From assembly GCA_963836605.1 (NCBI GenBank), contig CAWIKB010000007.1, positions 1 through 64,000 on the forward strand: a stretch of 64,000 nt of DNA, given 5' to 3'. The notes beneath the pieces were generated by a model. The model was not told the origin of the DNA. It was given only the letters and a program-made list of their open reading frames with translations, and did not search any database. Positions 25,219 through 34,342 of this stretch are shown here, piece after piece. The first letter of the stretch is position 1, and each line of letters starts with the position of its first letter. The translations under genes and the position numbers were made by a program. This stretch comes from Bog-473 sp963836605 (GTDB lineage Bacteria; Actinomycetota; Acidimicrobiia; Acidimicrobiales; RAAP-2).

Positions 25219-27303
25219 TCATCCGTTGGGGTCGCTGGTGCCGAGCAGCAACGACTCGAGAAGGGACACTTCCGAGGCATTCGATCGAACCTTGGCGTCG
25301 GAAGAACTGGGCGCGGCGGCGATGGTTGCGGCCACAACTTGGCGAGCATCAGGTTCGGAAATCGGCGGCAGTGGGCTGGCGGCCGCCCCCTCTACCATCG
25401 ACTTCATGGAAGTAGACGGAGTGCCCACGGCGATGGAGTAGGCCGCGCTCGGTCCACCCGAGGGGGCGATGAAGGCGAGGCGGCTTCCGTCGGGTGCTCG
25501 GGTCGTTGCGTCGAGTTTGGCGCTACCGCCCACTTTGACCGTCCCCTTCACGTTCGCGGGCAAGTAGATGCTGGTCTCTTTGGATTTGGTGCCGACCGGA
25601 ATCGCCGTGGGGTCGGTCGCACTCATGTAGAAGGAGCCGTTGGCCGGGTCGTATTGATAGGCGAGTAACGAACCCGCCGTTGCCCTTGGCCAGACCCGCG
25701 AGGTGTAGAGCTGGCGGCTGGCGATGAGCTTGGCGTCGGCCGACACTGATGCTCTGGGGTTGCCCTTCCCCGAGGTGCCGTTGGAGGTCGTTTGATAATT
25801 GGTCTGCTGCCAGCGGACGCACCAGCACGGCGCGGCCGTGGCGGCCAAGCCCTTCCAGGCCCACAGGGCGCCACCGGTCAAGGTTGATTCCTGTGCGGCC
25901 TCCTCGCTGGAGAGGATCAAGGAATCCGTGCTCGACGCGTCGCCGAACTCGGTGGTCAGTACGGCCGAGTGCATGGCGTGCGCCTCGGCTTCGGCTGTCT
26001 GGTAGCCGAAGGTGTAGCTGGGCGGGAACGGGCTGGTGGCGGCCGGGTACCCCAGGAACCCGTCGAGGGTGAAGGCATGGGTGTAGATGTGCGGCGCATA
26101 GACGAGGTTCTGATACGAGGAGAAGGGTGCACTGACCTGCGGTGAGAACTCCACCACGTTGCGCCAGGCCAGCGGCTCGAAGAAGATCTGCTGCCGGGAG
26201 ACCGATGCCAGTTGCGGATAGGCGCAACTGTTCGAGTTGGGTGCAGCGGTTGGGCACGTGGCCTGGCCGTCACGAACTCCAGTGAGCGCTTCGATCGCCT
26301 TCTTGTAAAACGGGTAGAGGTCCTGGCTCGATGCCTGGTAGAGGTTCTCGAGAGGGAGGGATGCGATCGAGCCGACCTGAGGCTCATTCATCAGCTCGTA
26401 GCCCAGCACGCTGGAGTTGTTCTGAAAACGCTTGGCCAGTGCGGCCAAGGCTCCGATGTAGTGATCCTGCAACCCAGGGCCCGGCGACTGGCCCTTGGGG
26501 GCCGAGACGGGATGGTTCTGCCAGAAGTTGTAGAAGGCAGCTGCCACCGCTGGATTCAGCTCGTCGACTCCGAAGTCAGCACAGGCGGGTTTGCCGTCCG
26601 TGAAGACGGCCCAGGCTGGCGCCCCATCGCTTCCCCCCGACGATGGGCAACCTGAGGGCAGAGGTTTCTTGCCAGGGAGGATGTAGCGGGAGTACTCATC
26701 TTGATGCATGTCCAAAATCACGTAGATGCCCTGTTGCTCAGCCCAGCCGACAACTTGTGCGATCCGGTTCAGGTACGTGGTGTCATAGGTGCCTGCTGTC
26801 GGCTCGAGCTGGCTCCAGTTGAGCACGAGTCGTACGAGGTTGTAACCAAGTGACCGCATCTGGGCGAAGTCATTGCCGCTGGTGCCCGAAACCGACTGCT
26901 GATAGGCCGGCTGGGCCGCCGAGACTTCACATAATGGAGGCTGAGGAATGAGCGGGGTCGCCTTCGGGCACTTGCCGTCATAGGCGGAGGGCGAGACCGG
27001 GAAGAGGGCCGGCTTCCCGTTGGCGTTGGGGTAAGCCACGTCTTGGAGACCTACGGCTGCCACGCCCCGCAGAAGAACCTGACGGCCGCTGCTGTCGGCG
27101 AGGTAGGGGGTGAGGTCGCCGCCAGTGGCTGGTGTAACTACGTGCAGAAAGGGCAGAGGTGCGATGGTCGATGTTGACGCCAGCTGGTGGTCTGACGCGG
27201 CCCCGCTGACAGAACCTCCGAGACATAGCCCAGCCAAGGTGACCACAGAGGCGACAAGACCGGAGACGGATCGACGCAAGTTCGATCGCTGGATCTTCGA
27301 CAT
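25219..27303 (-). CDS. Secreted GH5 glycoside hydrolase, endoglycosylceramidase-like
   Basis: A 694-residue exported enzyme. The signal peptide from ATG 27303 reads MSKIQRSNLRRSVSGLVAS and continues hydrophobic to GSVSGAAS. The GH5 barrel contains YNLVRLVLNWSQLEPT, VILDMHQDEYS, the acid/base Glu in LGYELMNEPQ and the nucleophile Glu in VLTTEFGD. The HQDxxS and YELMNEP pattern resembles endoglycosylceramidases and related GH5 enzymes that cleave glycolipids. A beta-sandwich C-terminal domain (~510-600) and a low-complexity tail follow. It stands alone; the substrate is inferred only from family likeness. Confidence 0.85.
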   Translation of the reverse strand: MSKIQRSNLRRSVSGLVASVVTLAGLCLGGSVSGAASDHQLASTSTIAPLPFLHVVTPATGGDLTPYLADSSGRQVLLRGVAAVGLQDVAYPNANGKPALFPVSPSAYDGKCPKATPLIPQPPLCEVSAAQPAYQQSVSGTSGNDFAQMRSLGYNLVRLVLNWSQLEPTAGTYDTTYLNRIAQVVGWAEQQGIYVILDMHQDEYSRYILPGKKPLPSGCPSSGGSDGAPAWAVFTDGKPACADFGVDELNPAVAAAFYNFWQNHPVSAPKGQSPGPGLQDHYIGALAALAKRFQNNSSVLGYELMNEPQVGSIASLPLENLYQASSQDLYPFYKKAIEALTGVRDGQATCPTAAPNSNSCAYPQLASVSRQQIFFEPLAWRNVVEFSPQVSAPFSSYQNLVYAPHIYTHAFTLDGFLGYPAATSPFPPSYTFGYQTAEAEAHAMHSAVLTTEFGDASSTDSLILSSEEAAQESTLTGGALWAWKGLAATAAPCWCVRWQQTNYQTTSNGTSGKGNPRASVSADAKLIASRQLYTSRVWPRATAGSLLAYQYDPANGSFYMSATDPTAIPVGTKSKETSIYLPANVKGTVKVGGSAKLDATTRAPDGSRLAFIAPSGGPSAAYSIAVGTPSTSMKSMVEGAAASPLPPISEPDARQVVAATIAAAPSSSDAKVRSNASEVSLLESLLLGTSDPNG

Positions 27304-27549
27304 GGATCCGGACTTTACTCTCGGCGCTGAGCGAATCAGGAGTAGCTGGCAGCACCGGTTCAATGGACCGCGTGAAATCCGAAGGCGTGGAAGTGGAATC
27401 TTGGTGCAATCGTTCTCATCGGCCATCAGAGGCGCCACGCCAGCGGGTGCTCACTACACGAGCGAGGACGCTGCCGTCTCTGCCAGCGACTGGGGAAGGC
27501 GAGGGAAGCGCTTGGGGCGTCGCAGGAGCGACTCTGGGAGACTGTGAAG

Positions 27550-28494
27550 ATGACCACGACGTCCCCATCCAAGCCGGGCTCATTTCGCCTACCAGGCTAC
27601 CCAGTACTCGTGGGACCGTTCATTCATATCGTCGAGGAGCGGGACCGGCTGGGCGCTCTTCGCTGGCATCACTTCGAGGCCCGCCGCCTTGGGGCCACGA
27701 TCGGTGCCGAGATCTCGGGTCTGGACCTCACGGCCGAACTCTCCAGTGAGGTGATCGATGAGCTGCGTCACGCGTTGCACGACTACAAGGTGATCTTCTT
27801 CCGTGATCAACCGATGTCGCCGAGCCAGCACGTGGCATTTGCTCGTAGGTTCGGCGAGCTCGAGATCCACCCGTTCCTCCTCTCGAACACGGGAGAGCCG
27901 GAGCTCGTCCGCTTCGAGAAGACCGCTGAAATCACTGGGTACGAGAATTCGTGGCACCACGATGTCACGTGGAGACAATGCCCATCTATGGGTGCTGTCC
28001 TCCACGCCCTCTCGGTGCCAGAGCATGGTGGGGACACCTTGTTTTCGGACATGTACGCCGCGTACGACTCCCTCGACGACGAGACCAAGTTGGCGATCGA
28101 CGATCTCGTTGCGGTGCACGACTTCACTCAGACATTCGGCGCTGGCATGTCAAGGGAACAGCGCCAAGAGGCACAGCTGCAATACCCGCCGGTGCTGCAC
28201 CCCGTTGTCTGCACGCATCCATCCACAGGGAAGCGGCACCTCTACGTGAACCGACCCTTCGTCAGCCACATCGATGGTATGGATCGGGACCAAAGCAGGC
28301 ACCTGATCGACCGGCTCTGTCGGCAGGCCGACGCCCCTGAGCACCAGTGCCGCTTCACCTGGACAACGGACGCCGTGGCATTTTGGGACAACCGGGCAGT
28401 GCAGCACTATGCCTCCAGCGACTACTGGCCCCACGTCCGGACCATGGAACGTGCCTCCATCGTCGGGCCGCGGCCGGTGCGCCAGCGCAGCTGA
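27550..28494 (+). CDS. TauD/TfdA-family Fe(II)/2-oxoglutarate dioxygenase
   Basis: A 314-residue dioxygenase. The metal ligands are the His and Asp of WHHDVTW and the distal His of NRAVQHYASSDYW. The 2-oxoglutarate region includes GGDTLFSDMYAAYD, and an arginine near the C-terminus (HVRTMERASIVG) binds the co-substrate. The first ~50 residues precede the usual GATIGAEISGLDL start of the family. ATG 27550 was chosen for its spacing from GGGAG; a GTG six bases upstream is possible. TauD-type enzymes release sulfite from sulfonates or hydroxylate small acids. The substrate is unknown. Confidence 0.88.
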   Translation: MTTTSPSKPGSFRLPGYPVLVGPFIHIVEERDRLGALRWHHFEARRLGATIGAEISGLDLTAELSSEVIDELRHALHDYKVIFFRDQPMSPSQHVAFARRFGELEIHPFLLSNTGEPELVRFEKTAEITGYENSWHHDVTWRQCPSMGAVLHALSVPEHGGDTLFSDMYAAYDSLDDETKLAIDDLVAVHDFTQTFGAGMSREQRQEAQLQYPPVLHPVVCTHPSTGKRHLYVNRPFVSHIDGMDRDQSRHLIDRLCRQADAPEHQCRFTWTTDAVAFWDNRAVQHYASSDYWPHVRTMERASIVGPRPVRQRS

Positions 28495-28660
28495 CTCGTT
28501 CATCGGGTCAATATTGGTGGATCCAGAACGTCCCCGATGGACGTCTTACCTGGTGGCCATGTCGCAGATCAGCAACTCTTGGTTTGATTTTACGAACCCG
28601 TCGCCTTTGGACTCGGAGTGGCGGTTGCACATGCTGTGAGCCGGCGTGCGGTGAGCAGAT

Positions 28661-29851
28661 TCATCCCAGCGCCTCTTGCGGCACCTTGAAATAGTCCTCA
28701 TATCGCTGGGTTCGGCGTCGCAGCTCGCCGACTTCTAAGCCGGTGGCCGAGAAGGAGTACCTGTGGACACCGTATTTGTCCGCCGGGTTATCGTCATAGA
28801 ACATGCGCATGGCATCCTTCGCGTCGGAGTCGAGAATCATCCCCATCTGCTCGTACACACCGGAAATCGAACCCCACGGGTCGCGCATGAGCGCGCTGAA
28901 ATGCAGATCAATCGCACGCCCCGCCGCCACGGTGCCGACCTCGCGCGCGGTTACCGATCGATCATTGCCCTCCACGAGGTAGTCGACCCATTCCGCTGCC
29001 TGGACGGGGATGGAAGTGCGTTCGCGGGCCATACGCTGCAAATGCGCCGTCAGGGAGGCAGTCGAGGCAAGCACCTTGAGGGGATCGCGATGAGTCTGGA
29101 CGATCGTGGCATTGGGATACTCCGCGAAGAGTGCGCCGAGACACCACTGATGGGCCGGAGACTTGAGGAGCCACCGTTCCCTCGCGTGTCGCCATTGAAG
29201 CACTTGCAAGAACTTGCGATGGTATCGATATGCGGGGGCCATGTCGGCCTCCCACACCAACCAGCGGCTGTAGCTCGGCACATGGAAGGCAGTCGAAAAC
29301 AACAGACTTCGGAAGTCCCCGGCTGTGATGGCCACACACTCTTGGCCCCGGAGTGGCCCAGATGGGTGGATCGATTGAAAGCCAGGATTCAATGCTTCGG
29401 CCATGGCTTGTGCGATGGCGGCGTCCCCAATGCGAGGATCGGTGTGGTACGTCGCGGTCTCTGGGGGTGGATGCGGCTGAGCTACCTCCCATGTGAGCGG
29501 TACGCGGAACCTCGAGTCTTGGGCCAAGAGATCGAAGAGTATCGTCGTGCCGGTTCGCGGCTGGCCGATAACCAACACCGGATCAGAAACCAAAGTTCTG
29601 CCGATCTCCGGGTGGCGGTGGTGCCAATGAATGACCCAAAGCCGGCTCTTGAGGAAATCGACGATCATGGCCGCAGCAACGCCCTCGCCAACTTCGCTCA
29701 GATCACCTTCGGCATGTAGTGAGTGGATGAGGCGATCGAATCCCTCCTCCCACGAGTCCTCTCCAAAGTCCGACAATCCCGTTTCATCGGTTGCACGAAC
29801 GAGCAGCGAAGCCTTGCTGAGCTGAGAATCGCCCCTCACGTTTACCCCCAA
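28661..29851 (-). CDS. Sulfotransferase family protein
   Basis: A 396-residue enzyme of the Sulfotransfer_3-like group. The PAPS 5'-phosphosulfate loop GQPRTGTT is at 96-103, the 3'-phosphate region is in VQTHRDPLKVLAS, and LLKSPAHQWCLGAL lies between them. The final FKVPQEALG is usual for the family. It transfers sulfate or takes part in related chemistry on a lipid or hydroxylated metabolite. It is divergent from the DUF1214 gene with only 63 bp between the starts. This pairing is recalled from other actinobacteria. Confidence 0.88.
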   Translation of the reverse strand: MGVNVRGDSQLSKASLLVRATDETGLSDFGEDSWEEGFDRLIHSLHAEGDLSEVGEGVAAAMIVDFLKSRLWVIHWHHRHPEIGRTLVSDPVLVIGQPRTGTTILFDLLAQDSRFRVPLTWEVAQPHPPPETATYHTDPRIGDAAIAQAMAEALNPGFQSIHPSGPLRGQECVAITAGDFRSLLFSTAFHVPSYSRWLVWEADMAPAYRYHRKFLQVLQWRHARERWLLKSPAHQWCLGALFAEYPNATIVQTHRDPLKVLASTASLTAHLQRMARERTSIPVQAAEWVDYLVEGNDRSVTAREVGTVAAGRAIDLHFSALMRDPWGSISGVYEQMGMILDSDAKDAMRMFYDDNPADKYGVHRYSFSATGLEVGELRRRTQRYEDYFKVPQEALG

Positions 29852-29914
29852 TAAAGTATCGTGACCCTTGGTTGCTGAAGACCCAATTTGGCACGAAAGA
29901 CTGACTACCGTGAA

Positions 29915-31042
29915 ATGAGCCAGGCTCCAAAGACCACAGCGGCATTCGACGAGCTGATTGCCACCCTCCAGCTCATCCGGGATGGTTACGTTCTCAGCAA
30001 CGAGCGATTCAATGAGCCACTAGACGTCGTTGAGGGCTACAGGTATGTAGGGCAGCTGCTCTCGGCGGCGTCCGAGCTCTTCTTTGAGGCCGACCCTGAG
30101 CATCCCAGGTTGGCGTCGATCGTTTCGCCAGCTCGCAAGCTCCAGGGTGATAATCCCGATGCCATCTACCATTACGCTCGAATCTCGGGTTCGCGCTCGT
30201 ATCGGATCTTCGGGCGCGTCGACACTGAGTGCTACACGTCGTTCACCATCCACGGGAGAGCTCCGGACGGGGCGTTGGCCGGGCCGCTTCTCGGTGACGT
30301 CAATGATCGGCAGTTTCAGATTGAGCATGATGGTTCGTACTCTTTGATGCTCAGCGCTACCGAACAACCGGGTAATTGGTTACGCCTTGATCCTGATGCC
30401 TACTGCGTCGTCGTACGAAGCTATTTCCAGTTGGGCACGTCCGCTCAGAACGACACGAAGATATCAGTGCACATCGAAATCGAGACACTTGAAGACCTGG
30501 ATGCGCCACCGCCGCTGGACGACGAGGTGTTCTCGGAACGAATGCGGGAGGGTATTGCCTTTCTGCGCCAAACAACGCTCGGACAGCCGTTGCCCAATTC
30601 ACCGTCACCAGCTCCCTTCGTCTCCCAGGAGCCGAACGTGCTCCCCGTGCCGTTCAGCTTTCGGGACTCCGGTCTGCCGGTGCCGGGTGCCGCTGACATC
30701 TTCTACGCCATGGGGCGATGGCGGCTGGACCCCGACGAGGCACTCGTCATGAGCGGGACCCTCCCGTCATGCCCCTTCGCCAATGTCATGCTGTGGAATC
30801 GACACATGCAGACGCTTGAATATCGCTCTCGTCGATCGTCTCTGAATCAGTCCCAGATTCAGCTGGAACCCGACGGGAGCTATCGGATCGTGATCGCTCA
30901 CAAGGATCCTGGAGTACCGAATTGGCTGGATTGTGAAGCTCATCACTCCGGAACTATCTTTTGGCGCTTCCTGTTGCCGGAGAGCGACCCGACGCGCACG
31001 GAGTGCGAGGTGCTGCCAATCGGTGAAGTGGCCGACAACTGA
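29915..31042 (+). CDS. DUF1214-family protein
   Basis: A 375-residue protein starting at ATG 29915 (a TTG at 29888 would add nine residues). An N-terminal helical region contains VVEGYRYVGQLLSAASELFF and DNPDAIYHYARISGSRSYRI, a pattern recalled from DUF1214 proteins beside sulfotransferases. The second half is beta-rich with EPDGSYRIVIAHKDPGVPNW. No signal peptide is present. The function is unknown; divergence from the sulfotransferase suggests a shared substrate. Confidence 0.7.
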   Translation: MSQAPKTTAAFDELIATLQLIRDGYVLSNERFNEPLDVVEGYRYVGQLLSAASELFFEADPEHPRLASIVSPARKLQGDNPDAIYHYARISGSRSYRIFGRVDTECYTSFTIHGRAPDGALAGPLLGDVNDRQFQIEHDGSYSLMLSATEQPGNWLRLDPDAYCVVVRSYFQLGTSAQNDTKISVHIEIETLEDLDAPPPLDDEVFSERMREGIAFLRQTTLGQPLPNSPSPAPFVSQEPNVLPVPFSFRDSGLPVPGAADIFYAMGRWRLDPDEALVMSGTLPSCPFANVMLWNRHMQTLEYRSRRSSLNQSQIQLEPDGSYRIVIAHKDPGVPNWLDCEAHHSGTIFWRFLLPESDPTRTECEVLPIGEVADN

Positions 31043-31413
31043 ATGCTCATTACAATTCGACGACCATTTCCCAGTGCTCGATCTTCGGCGAACACGGCAA
31101 GATCACGATCGGCGAAGGCGTGCACTGCGACGCCGAGGTCGCTGCTGCTCGCGAGGCCGCTGCTGCTCGCGAGGTCGCTCGTGGGGACGGTGTGGTCGGA
31201 GGAGCTGCCCCACAGTCGACCAAGGATCATGAAGGGGTCACCTGTGACCTCGAGGTCGACACCACTTCTATGGAGTCGATGGAATGCGCTTGCACCATCG
31301 CGGGGTGGGTGTCTTAGCGTTGCGTCGGTTTGGCTGCCTTCTCACACCGGACCAATGGAGCAGGTCTGACGACGGATGCTTAAGCCGGGACGGAGCGACA
31401 GTTCGGCACAAGT
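31043..31413. other. 371-bp stretch, one doubtful short frame
   Basis: A plus-strand frame open from before 31043 to the stop at 31317 reads SIFGEHGKITIGEGVHCDAE and later AAAREAAAAREVARG, with an imperfect 18-bp tandem repeat (GCTGCTGCTCGCGAGG units) near 31140-31178. It has a possible GTG at 31120 but no ribosome site. It was not recognised and is reported only as a possibility. Confidence 0.3.
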
Positions 31414-32259
31414 TCAATGCGGCCTGCGAATCCGCAGTCGGTTGTCTGATAGCGCCACGCTGAAGCGACCTTCGGGAGACACCTCGAGCAAAAGACTACG
31501 AAGATCCTCCATGAAATCGTCCAGGTGATCTCCGAAGAGGTGCGGTGCGGTTGACGAGGTAGAGAGAACCCAGGCCACGACGTCCCCGACCGAACGCTCC
31601 AGGACTCGGTCGTCCGGGACGGTCACGAGTTGTTCGGGCTCGAACCCGGCGGCCCGGAACACCGCGTCCTCCCCATCCGGCGAGGTGTTCCGGAACCCCT
31701 GACCGGCACGACGGTCGGGACCGAGCCAGCGGCGACGCAGCTCATCGACGGCTGCCTCGGGGATTGGTGGGTATCGGCCGCTCGAGAGCACCTGGTTCGG
31801 CGGGTTGGTGTGCCAAAGGTCGACTTGGACGACGGCGCCGTTGGCATCAAGCATCTCGCGGACGGCAGACGCAACCCGGGGTCGGTCCATCCAGTGGAAC
31901 GATTGGCCAAAGCTGATGACTCGGAAGGTGTTGAGGGGTCCGGGGAGATCCTCAGCTCGCAGCTGGAGCCAGCTGGCGTTGTTGATTCGTTCCTCCGCGG
32001 CAGCTCGTCGAGCCTCAGCCAGCATTCCGGAATCGGGGTCGAGTCCAATGACGTCCTCGAAGAGATGGGCGAAGAACAGAGCGACGGTGCCAGGCCCGCA
32101 ACCGACGTCGAGGAGGCGCCCACGACCATCGAGATGCAGGTGTTCGGCGAGAGCATCGGCCAGGGCCGGGGCGTATGGTTTGCGACCCTGCCGGTAGTAG
32201 GCGGCAGTGCCCTCGAACACGGTTTCGTCCCAGACCCAGTCTTCCCAAGGGTGGCGCAT
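31414..32259 (-). CDS. Class I SAM-dependent methyltransferase
   Basis: A 281-residue enzyme. The start at 32259 is preferred because GGAGGG lies six bases upstream; two longer starts exist. An aromatic N-terminus (HPWEDWVWDETVFEGTAAYY) is followed by motif I LLDVGCGPGTVALFFA, GLDPDSGML after strand 2, and AEDLPGPLNTFRVISFGQSF with FHWMDR. The FHWxD(R) feature is common in Methyltransf_11 proteins of unknown substrate. Tandem 16-bp repeats lie 37 bp upstream. It is isolated between gene-poor stretches. Confidence 0.85.
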   Translation of the reverse strand: MRHPWEDWVWDETVFEGTAAYYRQGRKPYAPALADALAEHLHLDGRGRLLDVGCGPGTVALFFAHLFEDVIGLDPDSGMLAEARRAAAEERINNASWLQLRAEDLPGPLNTFRVISFGQSFHWMDRPRVASAVREMLDANGAVVQVDLWHTNPPNQVLSSGRYPPIPEAAVDELRRRWLGPDRRAGQGFRNTSPDGEDAVFRAAGFEPEQLVTVPDDRVLERSVGDVVAWVLSTSSTAPHLFGDHLDDFMEDLRSLLLEVSPEGRFSVALSDNRLRIRRPH

Positions 32260-32295
32260 CTGTCCCTCCGCCATGTGTTCAGTGTGGCCCACCTT

Positions 32296-32327
32296 CTTTG
32301 GGATGGACTGACTTTGGGATGGACTGA
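32296..32327. repeat. Tandem 16-bp repeat upstream of the methyltransferase
   Basis: CTTTGGGATGGACTGA occurs twice head to tail at 32296-32311 and 32312-32327. It lies 37 bp upstream of the minus-strand methyltransferase start, where promoter or operator elements are expected. The rest of the 316-bp space up to the tmRNA holds nothing else recognised apart from the hairpin at 32549-32563. Confidence 0.5.
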
Positions 32328-32548
32328 CCCCGTACTCCAGGTTGCATGCGAAACTATTTGCACTGACTACTTCGTCCCTCGGCACGACGATCCGAAGCCG
32401 CCCTTTGCATAGAGACTGAATCGATTACGCCTCGTTAGCCAAGAGGGAGCGTGGCAATCGAACTGAGAAGCGCAAGACCGGCTTTCAGAATCCCTTGTGT
32501 CCGGCTCGTGTCCTGCAGGGTGTTGGCGCACCTCCAACGATGTTCTCA

Positions 32549-32563
32549 CCAGGTCCGTCCTGG
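32549..32563 (-). terminator. Hairpin downstream of tmRNA
   Basis: CCAGG-ACGGA-CCTGG on the minus strand forms a five-base-pair stem 13 bases after the tmRNA 3' end, preceded by GTGTTTTGG. There is no U-run after it, so termination here is only suggested. Confidence 0.3.
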
Positions 32564-32575
32564 CCAAAACACCCT

Positions 32576-32921
32576 TGGAGGTGGCGGGATTCGAACCCGC
32601 GTCTTCCGTAGCTTCAATAGGCCTTCTCCGAGCGCAGCCAGCAAAAATTGTCGGGGACGGCATCACTGCTGGCGGTTGAGCCGCCCCTTACCCAACAAAG
32701 GTGTCCTTAGCGTTCAGCTGGGGTGAGGCGCTAAGTAAGCCCTACTAAATGGCGCCCACATTCCGATCCATAGGGCTGAGACCGGGTGAACGTCGCTACT
32801 TAAGCAGCGAGTGCGAGCTGAGGCTCGGCATTTATTTTTGGTTCCGGCTCTTTAACGTGGTTCCGGAGACCACGGCTCGCTTCTCCTACATCAACGAACG
32901 GAATCGAAGCCAATCACCCCC
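32576..32921 (-). ncRNA. ssrA: tmRNA (transfer-messenger RNA)
   Basis: The 5' end GGGGGUGAUUGGCUUCGAUUC (minus strand from 32921) pairs with 3' CACCUCC (32583-32577) in a seven-base-pair acceptor stem with the G3-U wobble recognised by alanyl-tRNA synthetase. The T-arm GCGGGTTCGAATCCCGC is intact, and CCA is not encoded. The tag frame ends at TAA 32800-32802 and reads AEPQLALAA (32800-32829) if GCC is the resume codon; upstream codons in frame are INA-, so the exact start is uncertain. LALAA is the expected degradation signal. Length 346 nt. smpB is immediately upstream on the same strand. Confidence 0.93.
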
Positions 32922-32975
32922 TGGGTTTGGGTCACTCCACTGGCCGTTTGGCCAGGTGACCATTGTACGGGGTAT

Positions 32976-33500
32976 TCACGCCCCGCCCCACCGGTTGACT
33001 TCCTTGATGGCCCGGGAGGCCTCCCGCTCGGCGTCCCGCGACATGAGCAGCTGCCGCTTGTCATAGGTGTGACGGCCCTTGGCCAGGGCGATCTCCACCT
33101 TGGCCCGGCCGTCCTTGAAGTAGAGCGAGACCGGGATGAGGGTCAACGACTGCTGCTGGGTCTTGCCCAGGAGCTCGTCGATCTGGCTCCGGTGCAACAG
33201 CAGCTTGCGTTTGCGATCCGGGTCGTGGGCCCCGAACCCGGTGGCGAACTGCCACGGCGGGATGTGCATCTGGAAGAGCCACATCTCGCCGTTGTCCACC
33301 CGGGCGTAAGCCTCGCTGAGCTGGGCCTTGCCCTCCCGGAGGGACTTGACCTCCGAGCCCTGCAGGACGATGCCGGCTTCGAAGGTCTCCAGGAACTCGT
33401 ACTCCCGGCGGGCGCGGCGATTGGTGGCGACCGTGCGGTCGCTTCCTCGCTCCTCGCGGGCCGCCTCCCGTTTGGCGATCTGTTTCTTCGCCCTGGCCAT
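32976..33500 (-). CDS. smpB: SsrA-binding protein SmpB
   Basis: A 174-residue tmRNA partner. Recognisable motifs are TVATNRRARREYEFLETFEAG, LQGSEVKSLREGKAQLSEAY, WLFQMHIPPW and the C-terminal tail GRHTYDKRQ that enters the ribosomal decoding site. SmpB binds the tmRNA elbow and delivers it to stalled ribosomes. The start ATG 33500 gives MARAKKQIAKREAAR, a basic leader; the open frame continues upstream but is not family-like. It lies 54 bp before ssrA on the same strand, a common arrangement, and is divergent from the mec gene. Confidence 0.95.
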   Translation of the reverse strand: MARAKKQIAKREAAREERGSDRTVATNRRARREYEFLETFEAGIVLQGSEVKSLREGKAQLSEAYARVDNGEMWLFQMHIPPWQFATGFGAHDPDRKRKLLLHRSQIDELLGKTQQQSLTLIPVSLYFKDGRAKVEIALAKGRHTYDKRQLLMSRDAEREASRAIKEVNRWGGA

Positions 33501-33524
33501 AGGGGTCGAGGGTACCCTGGCCGC

Positions 33525-33953
33525 GTGCTGTGCCTCCCCCGGGACATCTATATGGAGATGGTCGGCCATTGCCTGAGCGGTCTGCCCGACGAGGCCTGCG
33601 GCCTCCTGGTGGGGTCCTATGGGGGGGACGAGGCCAGCCATATCTTCGTGACCGAGAACGCGGCGGCGTCGGCCATGGTCTACGAGATCGACCCCAAGGA
33701 GATGCTCAGGGTCGACCGGGCGGCCCAGGCGATGGGGGCGGACATCATGGGGGTCTTCCACTCGCACACCCACACCGACGCCTATCCGTCGCCGACCGAC
33801 GTGGCCCAGGCGCTCGACCCGGGATGGCACTACGTCCTGGTCTCGTTGCGGGACACCCACCCGGTGCTCCGCAGCTACCGCATCGCGGACGGGAACATCA
33901 TCGAGGAGCCGGTCGACGTGCCTGGGGTGGGGGAGCCCGGGCTCGCCGGTTAG
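33525..33953 (+). CDS. mec: JAMM-family metalloprotease Mec (CysO-cysteine hydrolase)
   Basis: A 142-residue Zn-dependent JAB/MPN domain protein. The catalytic Glu is in LPDEACGLLVG, and the metal motif HSHTHTDAYPSPTD fits HxHx7SxxD. In Mycobacterium tuberculosis the homologue removes newly made cysteine from the C-terminus of the carrier CysO. The start GTG 33525 is 24 bp from the divergent smpB start. The next genes are cysO and cysM in the same order as in mycobacteria, so the assignment is strong. Confidence 0.92.
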   Translation: MLCLPRDIYMEMVGHCLSGLPDEACGLLVGSYGGDEASHIFVTENAAASAMVYEIDPKEMLRVDRAAQAMGADIMGVFHSHTHTDAYPSPTDVAQALDPGWHYVLVSLRDTHPVLRSYRIADGNIIEEPVDVPGVGEPGLAG

Positions 33954-34024
33954 AATCCTCACTAGTTCAGTCAACAATCACCTGACCTGCCCCTGGGTCG
34001 ATGATGACCCCTGAAGGAGGCCCC

Positions 34025-34300
34025 GTGGCCGTCGAAGTCCGCCTACCGACCGTCCTGCGCACCCACACCGGCGGGGCGTCCGTCGTCGAGCTCACCGGGA
34101 CGACCCTGGGGGACGTGCTGGGCAAGTTGGTGGCCGAGTATCCAGGTATGGCGGGCCAGGTCATCCAGGATGACGGCTCCCTGCACAAGTTCGTCAATGT
34201 CTATGTGAACGACGACGACGTGCGCTACCTCCAGGGACTGGACACGCCGGTGCCCGACGGCGCCGAGATCTCGATCCTGCCCGCCGTGGCGGGGGGCTGA
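34025..34300 (+). CDS. cysO: Sulfur-carrier protein CysO (ThiS/MoaD family)
   Basis: A 91-residue ubiquitin-like carrier. It starts AVEVRLPTVLRTHTGG, has FVNVYVNDDDVRYLQGLDTP and ends in ILPAVAGG, the diglycine tail that becomes a thiocarboxylate. The sulfur of this tail is used by CysM to make a CysO-cysteine adduct. GTG 34025 is chosen because AAGGAGG ends four bases before it and the family begins there; ATGs at 34001/34004 would add a leader. It lies 71 bp after mec and 42 bp before cysM. Confidence 0.93.
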   Translation: MAVEVRLPTVLRTHTGGASVVELTGTTLGDVLGKLVAEYPGMAGQVIQDDGSLHKFVNVYVNDDDVRYLQGLDTPVPDGAEISILPAVAGG

Positions 34301-34342
34301 GCCGGCTCGGGGCGAGCGCGGCTCGGTAGTCGGAGAGAATCG

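Noticed and set aside
32577..32620. tRNA-like sequence (GGTTCGAATCCC arm)
   Set aside because: It is the 3' T-arm and acceptor strand of the tmRNA, with the 5' partner 300 bases away.
33501..33977. Upstream extension of smpB
   Set aside because: It is antisense to mec; SmpB homology starts at ATG 33500.
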